From contig NZ_CP150274.1 of the NCBI RefSeq assembly GCF_037977055.1, forward strand, positions 1,798,001 to 1,862,000: a stretch of DNA of 64,000 nucleotides. Reading direction: 5' to 3'. This DNA is from Paenibacillus sp. FSL K6-1096 (GTDB taxonomy: Bacteria > Bacillota > Bacilli > Paenibacillales > Paenibacillaceae). The translations under genes and the position numbers were made by a program. Under the pieces are notes generated by a model, which was given only the letters and a program-made list of their open reading frames with translations, was not told the DNA's origin and ran no database searches. Numbering within the stretch: position 1 is the stretch's first letter; every line of letters starts with the position of its first letter. This document shows positions 54,473 through 62,855 of this stretch, piece after piece.

Positions 54473-55237
54473 TTACTCTTGTGTGTCCTCTTCATCCCCC
54501 GTATTTACGGTCTCTTTGTGAAACGGGACATAGGAATCCGCCTCCAGCATCCGGATAAGTCCCGGCTCCTCCGTCTCGATGACCTGGTTCAAATAGCCTA
54601 CCTTATCCTTAAGCAGGGAGATCGCCGTAATCACCTCAAACCGCGAACGGGTGTACAGCTTGATCCGGTCCGGAAAAGACGGCGTGGGAGACGGTACAAT
54701 CTCCGAGATATCACTGGTCAGCTCATTCGGTATCCCGGCCAGCGCCTGACACAGCTTAGCCTTATAAGGATCATCGGCCTTCCAGTTGGTCAGGATCGGC
54801 TTCTCAACGGCGATTCCGGTATCGGTCACGGAGACGGCCGCCCCACTGGACAGAATAGCCTCCAGTACACCGGCCTGATACAGTTCATAGGCCACCGCCG
54901 GATACTCCTTAATGCTGATCGTAACCACGCCCGGGAATTTCTTCGCGACCTCCGCCTCCTGGACGGTATCAAGTTCCTTTACCGCCTGCTCCACAGTATC
55001 TGAAGAGACCGCGAAGAACTGTCCGCCAATCCTCAGACCGCTTGCGGCCAGCAGTTTCTCCCGGACTGTATATTTATCTCCTTCAACATTAATAGCTGTA
55101 ATCTTGCTGATAGACGAACGGAAGAAGATAACAGCCAGCAGCGCCACAAACAGCAGCAGCAGGATTATAATCATTCTACGGTTTCTTCTTTTGCTAGGCT
55201 TGTCCTCTTTCAAAAGAGGGATTCGCGTTTTTGGCAT
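54473..55237 (-). CDS. divIB: cell-division protein DivIB/FtsQ
   Basis: This 254-aa bitopic membrane protein has a basic cytoplasmic N-terminus, one transmembrane helix at about 21-40 (MIIILLLLFVALLAVIFF), a POTRA domain (ITAINVEGDKYTVREKLLAASGL) and the extracellular beta domain (VEKPILTNWKADD... YTRSRFEVITAISLL). It acts with FtsL and DivIC in the divisome. The ATG at 55235-55237 has GGAG eight bases upstream; the one two codons earlier is too close to it. Confidence 0.93.
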   Translation of the reverse strand: MPKTRIPLLKEDKPSKRRNRRMIIILLLLFVALLAVIFFRSSISKITAINVEGDKYTVREKLLAASGLRIGGQFFAVSSDTVEQAVKELDTVQEAEVAKKFPGVVTISIKEYPAVAYELYQAGVLEAILSSGAAVSVTDTGIAVEKPILTNWKADDPYKAKLCQALAGIPNELTSDISEIVPSPTPSFPDRIKLYTRSRFEVITAISLLKDKVGYLNQVIETEEPGLIRMLEADSYVPFHKETVNTGDEEDTQE

Positions 55238-55258
55238 TCTCATATCTCCGTAATAAGG

Positions 55259-55299
55259 CCCTGTCTCCTTCCTTCGCGGCTCAGCCGAAGGAGACAGGG
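55259..55299 (-). other. 13-bp hairpin in the murA-divIB gap
   Basis: CCCTGTCTCCTTC and GAAGGAGACAGGG form a perfect stem with a 15-base loop. The minus strand has only a weak T tail (CCTTATT), so it is at most a leaky terminator or an mRNA processing site. Confidence 0.6.
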
Positions 55300-55303
55300 A
55301 GCT

Positions 55304-56587
55304 TTAATTGGCCAAATCAAGCGGGTCCGGTACCGGCACTTTGCGGCTGATGTTTGCACCCAGCTTCTGGAACAGAATCTCAATGCCGTCATATCCCCGG
55401 TCGATATGATGCGCCTGCTCCACAATGGTCGTTCCGTGAGCGGCAAGCCCGGCGATGACGAGGGCGGCTCCTGCACGCAGGTCAGTGGCTTCTACCGTAG
55501 CGCCGTACAGCCGCTTCACCCCGCGTATGAACGCCCGGTTCAGATCAATGGAGATATCGGCACCCATCCGGGCCATCTCTTCCACATGCTTGAAGCGTCC
55601 TTCAAATACGGTCTCTTTGATGACACTGAATCCGTCCGCCAGGGACAATAGAACCATAACCTGTGACTGCAGATCTGTAGGAAATGACGGATAAGGGGAA
55701 GTTACAATTCTCTCTACCGCACGGGGACGTCCCATACAACTGATATTAATTATATCATTGAGCACTGTAATTTGAACACCGGCACGCCTCAGGATGTGGA
55801 TCAGGGAGGTCAAGTGCCCCGCATTGGTGTGGGTCAGCGTCACATTGCCCCGCGTGGCGGCAGCTGCGATCATCACCGTCCCGGCAACGATGCGGTCAGG
55901 TATCACCTCATAGCTGCAGGCATGAAGCTTCCGGACACCCTGGATGGTGATCGTGTCCGTGCCGGCCCCTATAATCTGCGCGCCCATAGCGTTAAGGAAG
56001 TTCTGCAGATCCTGGATTTCCGGTTCCCTGGCCGCCCCCGAGATCGTGGTGGTCCCCTCAGCCATAGCCGCAGCCATCATGATGTTCTCTGTCGCGCCTA
56101 CACTGGGATAATCCAGATGGATATCACAGCCTGTCAATCTGGCAGCCCGGCAGCATATCATGCTGCCCGCCTCCTCAATCTCTGCCCCCAGCAGCTTCAG
56201 CCCCTGCAGGTGAAGATCGATTTTGCGTTCCCCGATAGCGCAGCCCCCCGGCTGATAGATCGTCACTTCCCCGAATCTGGACAGCAGCGGCCCCATAAGA
56301 AAAATGGAGGATCTCATCTGCCGCATCAGGTCCTCCGGAACATGCGAGGTCAGGAGCACGGAGGTGTCAACCGTCACCGTCTCCTCTTCATGGACTGTCT
56401 TGCAGCCCAGCCGGCCCAGAATATCCAGCATCGTCTCGATGTCCAGCAGCTTTGGCACATTATGCAGTGAGTGAACTCCTTCGGCCAGCAGGCTAGCAGC
56501 CAGAATGGGCAGCGCCGCATTTTTTGCTCCATGGATACGTATGGTGCCTGACAGGGGATTTCCACCCTCAATCACCAATTTGTCCAA
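55304..56587 (-). CDS. murA: UDP-N-acetylglucosamine 1-carboxyvinyltransferase
   Basis: It transfers enolpyruvate from PEP to UDP-GlcNAc, the committed step of peptidoglycan synthesis and the fosfomycin target. The 427-aa protein has GAKNAALPILAASLL near residue 20, the active-site loop QPGGCAIGERKIDLHL with the catalytic Cys, YPSVGATENIMMAAAMAEG and PYPSFPTDLQSQVM. TTG at 56585-56587 was chosen (GGAGG seven bases upstream). In Bacillus subtilis murB occupies this place between murG and divIB. Confidence 0.95.
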   Translation of the reverse strand: MDKLVIEGGNPLSGTIRIHGAKNAALPILAASLLAEGVHSLHNVPKLLDIETMLDILGRLGCKTVHEEETVTVDTSVLLTSHVPEDLMRQMRSSIFLMGPLLSRFGEVTIYQPGGCAIGERKIDLHLQGLKLLGAEIEEAGSMICCRAARLTGCDIHLDYPSVGATENIMMAAAMAEGTTTISGAAREPEIQDLQNFLNAMGAQIIGAGTDTITIQGVRKLHACSYEVIPDRIVAGTVMIAAAATRGNVTLTHTNAGHLTSLIHILRRAGVQITVLNDIINISCMGRPRAVERIVTSPYPSFPTDLQSQVMVLLSLADGFSVIKETVFEGRFKHVEEMARMGADISIDLNRAFIRGVKRLYGATVEATDLRAGAALVIAGLAAHGTTIVEQAHHIDRGYDGIEILFQKLGANISRKVPVPDPLDLAN

Positions 56588-56767
56588 TGTATCACCTCCG
56601 AGATTACCGCTCACCCACCACGGCACTTCCTGCCCCCTATCCCGGATACGGGCGGGAAGAGCTCCGCTTCCCGTCCCCCGGCACCGGAAGTGCTCTGGGT
56701 GATTGTCACGATTATAGGATCATCCTATGTTCGGGGGAGCGTGAGTGTGACAATGTAAGCCCGGAAT

Positions 56768-57883
56768 CTAACGCTTGCGCCCGGCGGCCAGTCTGCGGAG
56801 CTCGCCTACGACCAGCGAAGCGGAATCTCTTTTGCCGAGGCGTCTGGAGGCCTCTGACATGCGGCTGCGGACCTCATCTGACCCGATGATGCTCTGGACC
56901 GCCGCGAACAGCGCCTCGCCGCTGAGATCCTGCTCCAGCAGCACCACAGCCGCCCCTTCGCGCTCCAGCGCCCGGGCATTCGCTTCCTGATGATTATTGG
57001 TTACATTGGGAGACGGAATAAGTACGGAGGGAATGCCAAGCGCGGTAATCTCGGCCAGAAAAGAGGCGCCTGCCCGGTTCACGATCAGCGAAGTGCAGGC
57101 CAGCACCTCAGGCATATTATGAACATAAGGGAGGACATGCAGCCAGTTGGGCAAGCCGCCCAGCTTCTCGCGCACCGCCTTGCGTGTTTCCTCAAAATAA
57201 GCCTCTCCGGTAACATATACATAATGGACACCATTACCCTTACCCACAAATGGAGCCATTTCAATCATCGCACGGTTAATTGCCTTCGCACCGCCGCTTC
57301 CCCCCACAACCAGCACCACCGTGCTGTCTTCAGGTATACCGAGGGAGGCGAAGCCTCTCTGCGGGTTAGCCTTCATGACCGAGGTGGCCCGGGGATTGCC
57401 TGTATAGATTACATTGCCTGCGCCGGGAAAAGCCGGTTCCGTGCCTTCAAAGCTCACCGCAACCGTGTCGGCATAACGGCTGAGGAACCGGTTGGTCAGC
57501 CCGGGAATCGCATTCTGTTCGTGAATCAGCGTCGGGATACCAAGCTTGGAGGCCGCGTATACGACAGGTCCGCATACATACCCGCCGGTGCCGACCACCA
57601 CATCGGGCTTGAACTCGCGCAGCATCGCCTTGGAGGCCTTGACCCCCTTCAGAAAACGCATGACCGTCTTCACATTATCAAAGGACAGCTTGCGGCGGAA
57701 GCCTGTAATATCAATCGCCTGAAACGGCAGCTTCTCCTGGGGAACCAGCTTGCTCTCCAGACCGCGCTTGCCGCCAATATATAAGAAGACCGAATCGTCA
57801 TCTTCGGATTCCAGTTGTCTGGCCACAGCTACAGCGGGATAGATGTGTCCTCCCGTGCCGCCGCCGCTAAGTACTACACGCAT
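56768..57883 (-). CDS. murG: lipid II synthase MurG
   Basis: This GT-B enzyme adds GlcNAc to lipid I at the inner membrane face. The 371-aa protein starts MRVVLSGGGTGGHIYPAVAVA, with VVVGTGGYVCGPVVYAA, HEQNAIPGLTNR, VVGGSGGAKAIN, VNRAGASFLAEI and PNVTNNHQEANARALE motifs. The ATG at 57881-57883 has GAGG eight bases upstream; the in-frame GTG at 57892 is part of that site. The gene starts 5 bp after the ftsW/spoVE-type gene. Confidence 0.97.
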   Translation of the reverse strand: MRVVLSGGGTGGHIYPAVAVARQLESEDDDSVFLYIGGKRGLESKLVPQEKLPFQAIDITGFRRKLSFDNVKTVMRFLKGVKASKAMLREFKPDVVVGTGGYVCGPVVYAASKLGIPTLIHEQNAIPGLTNRFLSRYADTVAVSFEGTEPAFPGAGNVIYTGNPRATSVMKANPQRGFASLGIPEDSTVVLVVGGSGGAKAINRAMIEMAPFVGKGNGVHYVYVTGEAYFEETRKAVREKLGGLPNWLHVLPYVHNMPEVLACTSLIVNRAGASFLAEITALGIPSVLIPSPNVTNNHQEANARALEREGAAVVLLEQDLSGEALFAAVQSIIGSDEVRSRMSEASRRLGKRDSASLVVGELRRLAAGRKR

Positions 57884-57888
57884 GTCTT

Positions 57889-58986
57889 TCACCTCGCATA
57901 ACGGGATAGATTAAGCAGAATGCCAAGGGCTGTGAGCATCAGGGTCAGCGATGACCCCCCGTAGCTGATCAGCGGCAGTGTAATTCCGGTAACCGGCATC
58001 AGGCCGATCACCACACCGATGTTGATGACCACCTGAACCGCCACCATACAGACGATGCCTACCGCAAGATAGCTTCCGAACCGGTCCGGCAGGCTCATGG
58101 CCACCTTCATCCCGCGCCAGATCAGCACCAGGAACAGCAGCAGCACGGCCAGCCCCCCGATAAACCCAAGCTCCTCGGCTAATATTGAGAAAATAAAGTC
58201 AGTCTGCGGCTCCGGCACATAGCTGTATTTCTGCCTGCTCATCCCCAGTCCCAGTCCGCCAAGGCCGCCGGGGCCAATCGCGTACAGCGATTGAATGATC
58301 TGGTAGCCGGCGCCAAGCGGATCGGACCAGGGATCAAGAAATGCCGTGATCCGCTGCAGACGGTAAGGCGCAGCGGCAATAAGCCCGGCGAAGCCGGCCA
58401 CACCTATAGCGCCGAGCGAGAGCAGATGCTTCATCCGCGCTCCCGCCGTGAAGACCATCATCAGGGCCGCTCCGAACATGACCGTGCCCGTGCCGAGATC
58501 CGGCTGGAGCATAATCAGCGCGAAGGCTGAGCCGATCAGCGCAAGCGGCGGAAGCAGCCCGCGGAAGAAGCCGGAGATATCATATTCCTCCGTCCCGAGC
58601 CATTTCGCGAGGAAGAGAATCATCCCCATCTTCATGAACTCGGAGGGCTGGATGCCGAAGGAGCTGATCCCCAGCCAGCTGCGCGCACCGCCGCGCACGA
58701 CGCCGATGCCGGGAATCAGCACCAGCACCAGCAGGATGAAGCAGGCAATCAGCACCGGCTTGGCGAACCTCTTCAGCACCAGATAATCGGTATTGGCTGT
58801 AATGAACATTGCGATGAGGCCGAGGCCTGCGAACAACAGCTGCCTTTTGACAAAATAAAACGAATCGCCATAATTGCGGAAGCCCAGAACAGACCCGGCG
58901 CTGTATACCATTACCATACCGATGGCCAATAAAGCCAGTATAGCAAGCAGCAGCCAGATGTCGGGCGCATGTCGGGATTTGTTCAT
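57889..58986 (-). CDS. spoVE: FtsW/RodA/SpoVE SEDS-family glycosyltransferase
   Basis: This polytopic SEDS protein polymerises lipid II with a partner class B PBP. The 365-aa protein has about ten helices, with MVYSAGSVLG, GARSWLGISSFGIQPSEFMKMG, LQPDLGTGTVM, GAGYQIIQSLYAIG, FIFSILAEELGFIGG and PVTGITLPLISYGGSS. Position before murG matches Bacillus subtilis spoVE (spore cortex) and also ftsW of other bacteria; which role dominates cannot be told. The ATG at 58984-58986 was chosen with GAGG ten bases upstream. Confidence 0.9.
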   Translation of the reverse strand: MNKSRHAPDIWLLLAILALLAIGMVMVYSAGSVLGFRNYGDSFYFVKRQLLFAGLGLIAMFITANTDYLVLKRFAKPVLIACFILLVLVLIPGIGVVRGGARSWLGISSFGIQPSEFMKMGMILFLAKWLGTEEYDISGFFRGLLPPLALIGSAFALIMLQPDLGTGTVMFGAALMMVFTAGARMKHLLSLGAIGVAGFAGLIAAAPYRLQRITAFLDPWSDPLGAGYQIIQSLYAIGPGGLGGLGLGMSRQKYSYVPEPQTDFIFSILAEELGFIGGLAVLLLFLVLIWRGMKVAMSLPDRFGSYLAVGIVCMVAVQVVINIGVVIGLMPVTGITLPLISYGGSSLTLMLTALGILLNLSRYAR

Positions 58987-59035
58987 CAGGAGCACACCTC
59001 TTGCATCCGTAGTAGGGGCTTATCCACCCCCCTAC

Positions 59036-60457
59036 TTAAAGGTTATGCACCGCCTCTTTAAAAATACGCCCGCGCTCTTCATAGGAGCTAAACATATCCC
59101 AGCTCGCACAGGCCGGCGACAGGAGAACCACATCCCCCGCTTCCGCCAGGGCTGCGGCCTCCCGCACAGCCTCCTGCAGCACGGCGGCGGCGCTATCCCC
59201 ATTATCGACGGAGATCACCGTCTTTACTCCTGCCATTCCCGCCACAGCGGCCAGCTTGTCCCGGGTCTGGCCAAGCGCCACCAGCGCCTTGACATTTCCG
59301 CTGAGGACAGGCAGCAGCTCCATATAATCGGAGCCGCGGTCCAGTCCGCCGGCAATGAGAATAACCGGCTGGCGGAAAGAGCCGAGCGCCATCGCCGTCG
59401 CTTTGGAATTGGTAGCTTTGGAGTTGTTATAGTAGGCTGCCCCCTCCTTATCTGCCACGTATTCGAGCCGGTGCTCCACACCGCGGAAGGAGGCCAGTAC
59501 ACCGCCCAGCACCGCCGGATCAGCCCCGGCGGCAATGGCGATACCGCAGGCCGCCAGCGCATTCCCCACATTGAAGCGGCCGGGCAGGCCGATGGAATCC
59601 ACAGCGGCAATCTCGGTCTCCGTCTCCGTGTAATCCCGGTAGATGATTATCCGCTCCTGTTCATCCTCGCTCCCCGGCACGAAGGATGGCCGGACGAAGA
59701 TGCCCTGAACCAGCTCCTCGGTCATCGAGAAGGGCAGAATCCCGGCCTTGAGATAGGGTACCAGCCCGCGGCAGACCGGATCATCCCAGTTCAGCACAGC
59801 GGTATCCTCCGGTCCCTGATTGGCGAACAGCTTGGATTTCGAGGCTACATAGTCCTCCATGCCCCCATGGTAGTCCAGGTGGGTCTCCGCCACATTCAGC
59901 AAGGCAGCGATCTTGGGCCGGAAGTCCACCGTCCCCTTCAGCTGGAAGCTGCTTAGCTCGACCACCATCCAGTTGTCCGCGTCAGCCTCCTGTGCCGCCT
60001 GAGAGAGCGGTGTTCCTATATTACCGGCCACAATGGGGCGCATCCCCGCTGCCTCCAGCATCTGGCCCACCCAGGTCGTTGTAGTCGTCTTGCCGTTGGA
60101 GCCGGTGATGCCGATCATCGGGGCCGCGCAGAGATGGTAGGCTACCTCCACCTCAGTCACTACCTCGATGCCCAGTTCAAGCGCCTGCTGTACCGGTGGA
60201 GCCGTATAGGGGATGCCGGGGTTTTTGACCAGAAGCTGTACACCCTCATGGATCAGGCTCTCCGGATGCCCGCCGCATATAACAGAAATTCCCAAAGATT
60301 CCAGTTCGGAAGCTTCGGGACTCTGATCTCTTTCTTTTCTATCATTGACCGTCACAACAGCACCGCGCTCATGCAGCACCTTGGCCACCTGGACGCCGCT
60401 TTTGGCGAGCCCCAGGACGACCACTTCTTGATCACGGTACAGATCAGGATGTTTCAT
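59036..60457 (-). CDS. murD: UDP-N-acetylmuramoylalanine--D-glutamate ligase
   Basis: It adds D-glutamate to UDP-MurNAc-L-Ala. The 473-aa Mur ligase has an N-terminal Rossmann domain (VVVLGLAKSGVQVAKVL), the ATP motif MIGITGSNGKTTTTTW near residue 115, ETHLDYHGGMEDYVASKSKLF, and C-terminal YYNNSKATNSKA and LIAGGLDRGSDY. The mraY stop is 3 bp upstream. The C-terminal VLLSPACASWDMFSSYEERG is typical of MurD. Confidence 0.97.
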   Translation of the reverse strand: MKHPDLYRDQEVVVLGLAKSGVQVAKVLHERGAVVTVNDRKERDQSPEASELESLGISVICGGHPESLIHEGVQLLVKNPGIPYTAPPVQQALELGIEVVTEVEVAYHLCAAPMIGITGSNGKTTTTTWVGQMLEAAGMRPIVAGNIGTPLSQAAQEADADNWMVVELSSFQLKGTVDFRPKIAALLNVAETHLDYHGGMEDYVASKSKLFANQGPEDTAVLNWDDPVCRGLVPYLKAGILPFSMTEELVQGIFVRPSFVPGSEDEQERIIIYRDYTETETEIAAVDSIGLPGRFNVGNALAACGIAIAAGADPAVLGGVLASFRGVEHRLEYVADKEGAAYYNNSKATNSKATAMALGSFRQPVILIAGGLDRGSDYMELLPVLSGNVKALVALGQTRDKLAAVAGMAGVKTVISVDNGDSAAAVLQEAVREAAALAEAGDVVLLSPACASWDMFSSYEERGRIFKEAVHNL

Positions 60458-60460
60458 TCG

Positions 60461-61426
60461 TTACAACCCCTTGATGAGATATAGTCCAGCAGCGGCCAGC
60501 ACCAGGCCTACCGCCCAGAAGGAGACGACCACGCGCCACTCCGACCAGCCGCCCAGCTCGAAATGATGATGAATCGGGCTCATGCGGAAGATCCGCTTGC
60601 CGCGCGTTTTGAAGGAAGCGACCTGAAGGATGACCGACAGCATTTCAACCACGAATACCCCGCCGATCACCACAAACAGCAGCTCCGTCTTGGTTACAAT
60701 CGCAATAGCGCCAATAGCGCCGCCGATCCCGAACGAGCCGAAATCGCCCATGAACACCTTGGCCGGATGGGCATTGAATACTAGGAAGCCCAGCACCGCA
60801 CCGATCATCGCAGCAGCGCAGACACCGGCGGCAATGGAAGTCGCCTGCATCGCAACCACCGCAAACGCGGCGAGCGCAATCGCGCTTACCCCTGACAGCA
60901 GTCCATCCACACCGTCCGTGAAATTCACGGCATTGGTGACCGCCATCATCATCAGGACAATGAACGGATAGTAGAACCAGGGGCCCCAGTCGAAGCTGAG
61001 AGATGTTCCCGGAACGCTGATGCCTGTATTATGGCCTGCCGAAATCAGCAGCACACTGAGCAGAATGCCGACCAGCAGCTGGCCCAGCAGCTTTTGGCGC
61101 GCGGTCAGACCGAGCGAGCGTTTGAAGACAATTTTGATATAATCATCGAGGAAGCCGATCAGCCCGTACCCCAGCGTAGCCGCAAGCAGCACATAGAAAT
61201 CCGGATTGATGACCGAGAATTTCAGAAAAGACAGCGTGAACGCCACCATGATGATGACCCCGCCCATCGTGGGGGTTCCCGCCTTCTTCAAGTGGGTCTG
61301 GGGCCCGTCGTCACGAACCTGCTGTCCGAGCTTAAGCCGGCGCAGCAGCGGTATGATCAGCGGAGCGGCAATGACCGCAAGGATAAAGGACACAGCAATC
61401 GTCAGCAGAAGTAATTGATAATCCAT
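60461..61426 (-). CDS. mraY: phospho-N-acetylmuramoyl-pentapeptide transferase
   Basis: This membrane enzyme makes lipid I from undecaprenyl phosphate and UDP-MurNAc-pentapeptide. The 321-aa protein has ten predicted helices, the HLKKAGTPTMGG loop near residue 45, GFLDDYIK with the catalytic Asp pair near residue 95, TDGVDGL near residue 170, FMGDFGSFGIGGAIG, and SPIHHHFELGGWSE with the conserved HHH near the C-terminus. It is cotranscribed with murF and murD. Confidence 0.97.
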   Translation of the reverse strand: MDYQLLLLTIAVSFILAVIAAPLIIPLLRRLKLGQQVRDDGPQTHLKKAGTPTMGGVIIMVAFTLSFLKFSVINPDFYVLLAATLGYGLIGFLDDYIKIVFKRSLGLTARQKLLGQLLVGILLSVLLISAGHNTGISVPGTSLSFDWGPWFYYPFIVLMMMAVTNAVNFTDGVDGLLSGVSAIALAAFAVVAMQATSIAAGVCAAAMIGAVLGFLVFNAHPAKVFMGDFGSFGIGGAIGAIAIVTKTELLFVVIGGVFVVEMLSVILQVASFKTRGKRIFRMSPIHHHFELGGWSEWRVVVSFWAVGLVLAAAGLYLIKGL

Positions 61427-61442
61427 GGGTACACCCCCTCCA

Positions 61443-62855
61443 TTAGTTTGAATCGTCCGTGGAATAATCCCTCAGGCGGTGAAGCACTTCCTCCAGCCGC
61501 ATGCCCCTGGACGCCTTGAACAGCACAATATCTCTCATGCTGCATTTCGCGGTTAGAGCATGAATTAAGGCTTCCTTATCGTTAAAAGCAAACACACGCC
61601 CGTCCCCGAACCGCTCTGCCGCCGCTTCGGCAATATGAGCGGCAAGCGGCCCGAAGGTATAGACCTCATCTGTCAGCCCGGGATCGAGATACTGGCCGAT
61701 CTGCCGGTGGAACAGCACCTCATCCGGCCCAAGTTCCAGCATGTCCCCCAGCACCGCGATCCGGCTGCCGCTGCATTTCATGGACTGCAGCACGTCGATG
61801 GCAGCCCGCATGGAGGTCGGACTAGCATTATAGGCATCATTGAGCATGACCAGGCCGCTTGCCGCCTCAATCAGTTCAATCCGCATGCCTGTCAGCTTAA
61901 GGCCGCTTAAGCCCTCCACCATATTCTCCGCGCTCACCCCGTAATGCCGTGCGACGGCAAGTGCGGCGAGTGCATTAATGACATTGTGCTGTCCGGGCAG
62001 CGGCAGCGTGAGCGCAGGCTCCGCATGAAGATGCGAGGTGAAGGTCATGCCCCCGCCATGCGCCATCACGCCGGTCGGATAATCGCCGTTATCCTCAGAC
62101 TGCCCGAAGCGGAAGGTTCTCAGTCCTTCAGGCGCACGGAAGCCAGGCTCTGCCAGCACCTCGGCAAGCAGCGGCTCATCGCCGTTATAGATCAGCAGCC
62201 CGCCCGGCTGAAGTCCCTCTACAATCTCCAGCTTCGCCCTCGCGATCTCCTTGCGCGAGCCAAGCTGGAGCAGATGCGATTCCCCTATATTAGTGATCAC
62301 TGCCACATCAGGAGCAGCCAGCCGGGATAACAGGGCAATCTCCCCGCGTGAGCTCATGCCCATCTCCAGCACGGCGATTTCAACATCAGGGTCCATGGAC
62401 AGCACCGTCAGCGGCAGGCCGATGTGGTTGTTGAAGTTCCCCTGGGTTTTGTGCACCTTGAACTGGGTCTCCAGCAGCGCCGTGATGATATCCTTGGTCG
62501 TGGTCTTGCCGTTGCTGCCCGTTACTGCAACCACCCGGGGAGCAATCTCATGAAGATAAGCGGAGGACAGCTGCTGCAGTGCAGCCAAGGTGTCCTCTAC
62601 CAGAATGACTCCGCCTCCGGCAGGAGCCGGCCCCCGGTCCCGCTGCCACAGGGTGGCAGCAGCCCCGGCAGCCAGGGAGGCGGCAGCATAGGCATGGCCG
62701 TCGAAACGTTCCCCCACCAGCGGGACGAACAGGCAGGCAGGCGAAATGCTGCGCGAATCGGTGACGACCCCTGTAATCTCTATATTCTTATCCTGTGCAG
62801 AGGACAGCTCTCCCCCGCACATTACCGCGATAGTCTCTAGCGTTCTTGTAATCAA
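61443..62855 (-). CDS. murF: UDP-MurNAc-tripeptide--D-Ala-D-Ala ligase
   Basis: It adds D-Ala-D-Ala to the muramyl tripeptide. The 470-aa Mur ligase has DSRSISPACLFVPLVGERFDGH near residue 35, the ATP motif VVAVTGSNGKTTTKDII near residue 110, TQGNFNNHIGLPLTVL, VITNIGESHLLQLGSR, and LNDAYNASPTSMRAAIDVL near residue 325. It starts at TTG overlapping the murE stop (TTGA), with AAGGGG nine bases upstream. Bacillus subtilis keeps murF elsewhere. Confidence 0.96.
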   Translation of the reverse strand: MITRTLETIAVMCGGELSSAQDKNIEITGVVTDSRSISPACLFVPLVGERFDGHAYAAASLAAGAAATLWQRDRGPAPAGGGVILVEDTLAALQQLSSAYLHEIAPRVVAVTGSNGKTTTKDIITALLETQFKVHKTQGNFNNHIGLPLTVLSMDPDVEIAVLEMGMSSRGEIALLSRLAAPDVAVITNIGESHLLQLGSRKEIARAKLEIVEGLQPGGLLIYNGDEPLLAEVLAEPGFRAPEGLRTFRFGQSEDNGDYPTGVMAHGGGMTFTSHLHAEPALTLPLPGQHNVINALAALAVARHYGVSAENMVEGLSGLKLTGMRIELIEAASGLVMLNDAYNASPTSMRAAIDVLQSMKCSGSRIAVLGDMLELGPDEVLFHRQIGQYLDPGLTDEVYTFGPLAAHIAEAAAERFGDGRVFAFNDKEALIHALTAKCSMRDIVLFKASRGMRLEEVLHRLRDYSTDDSN

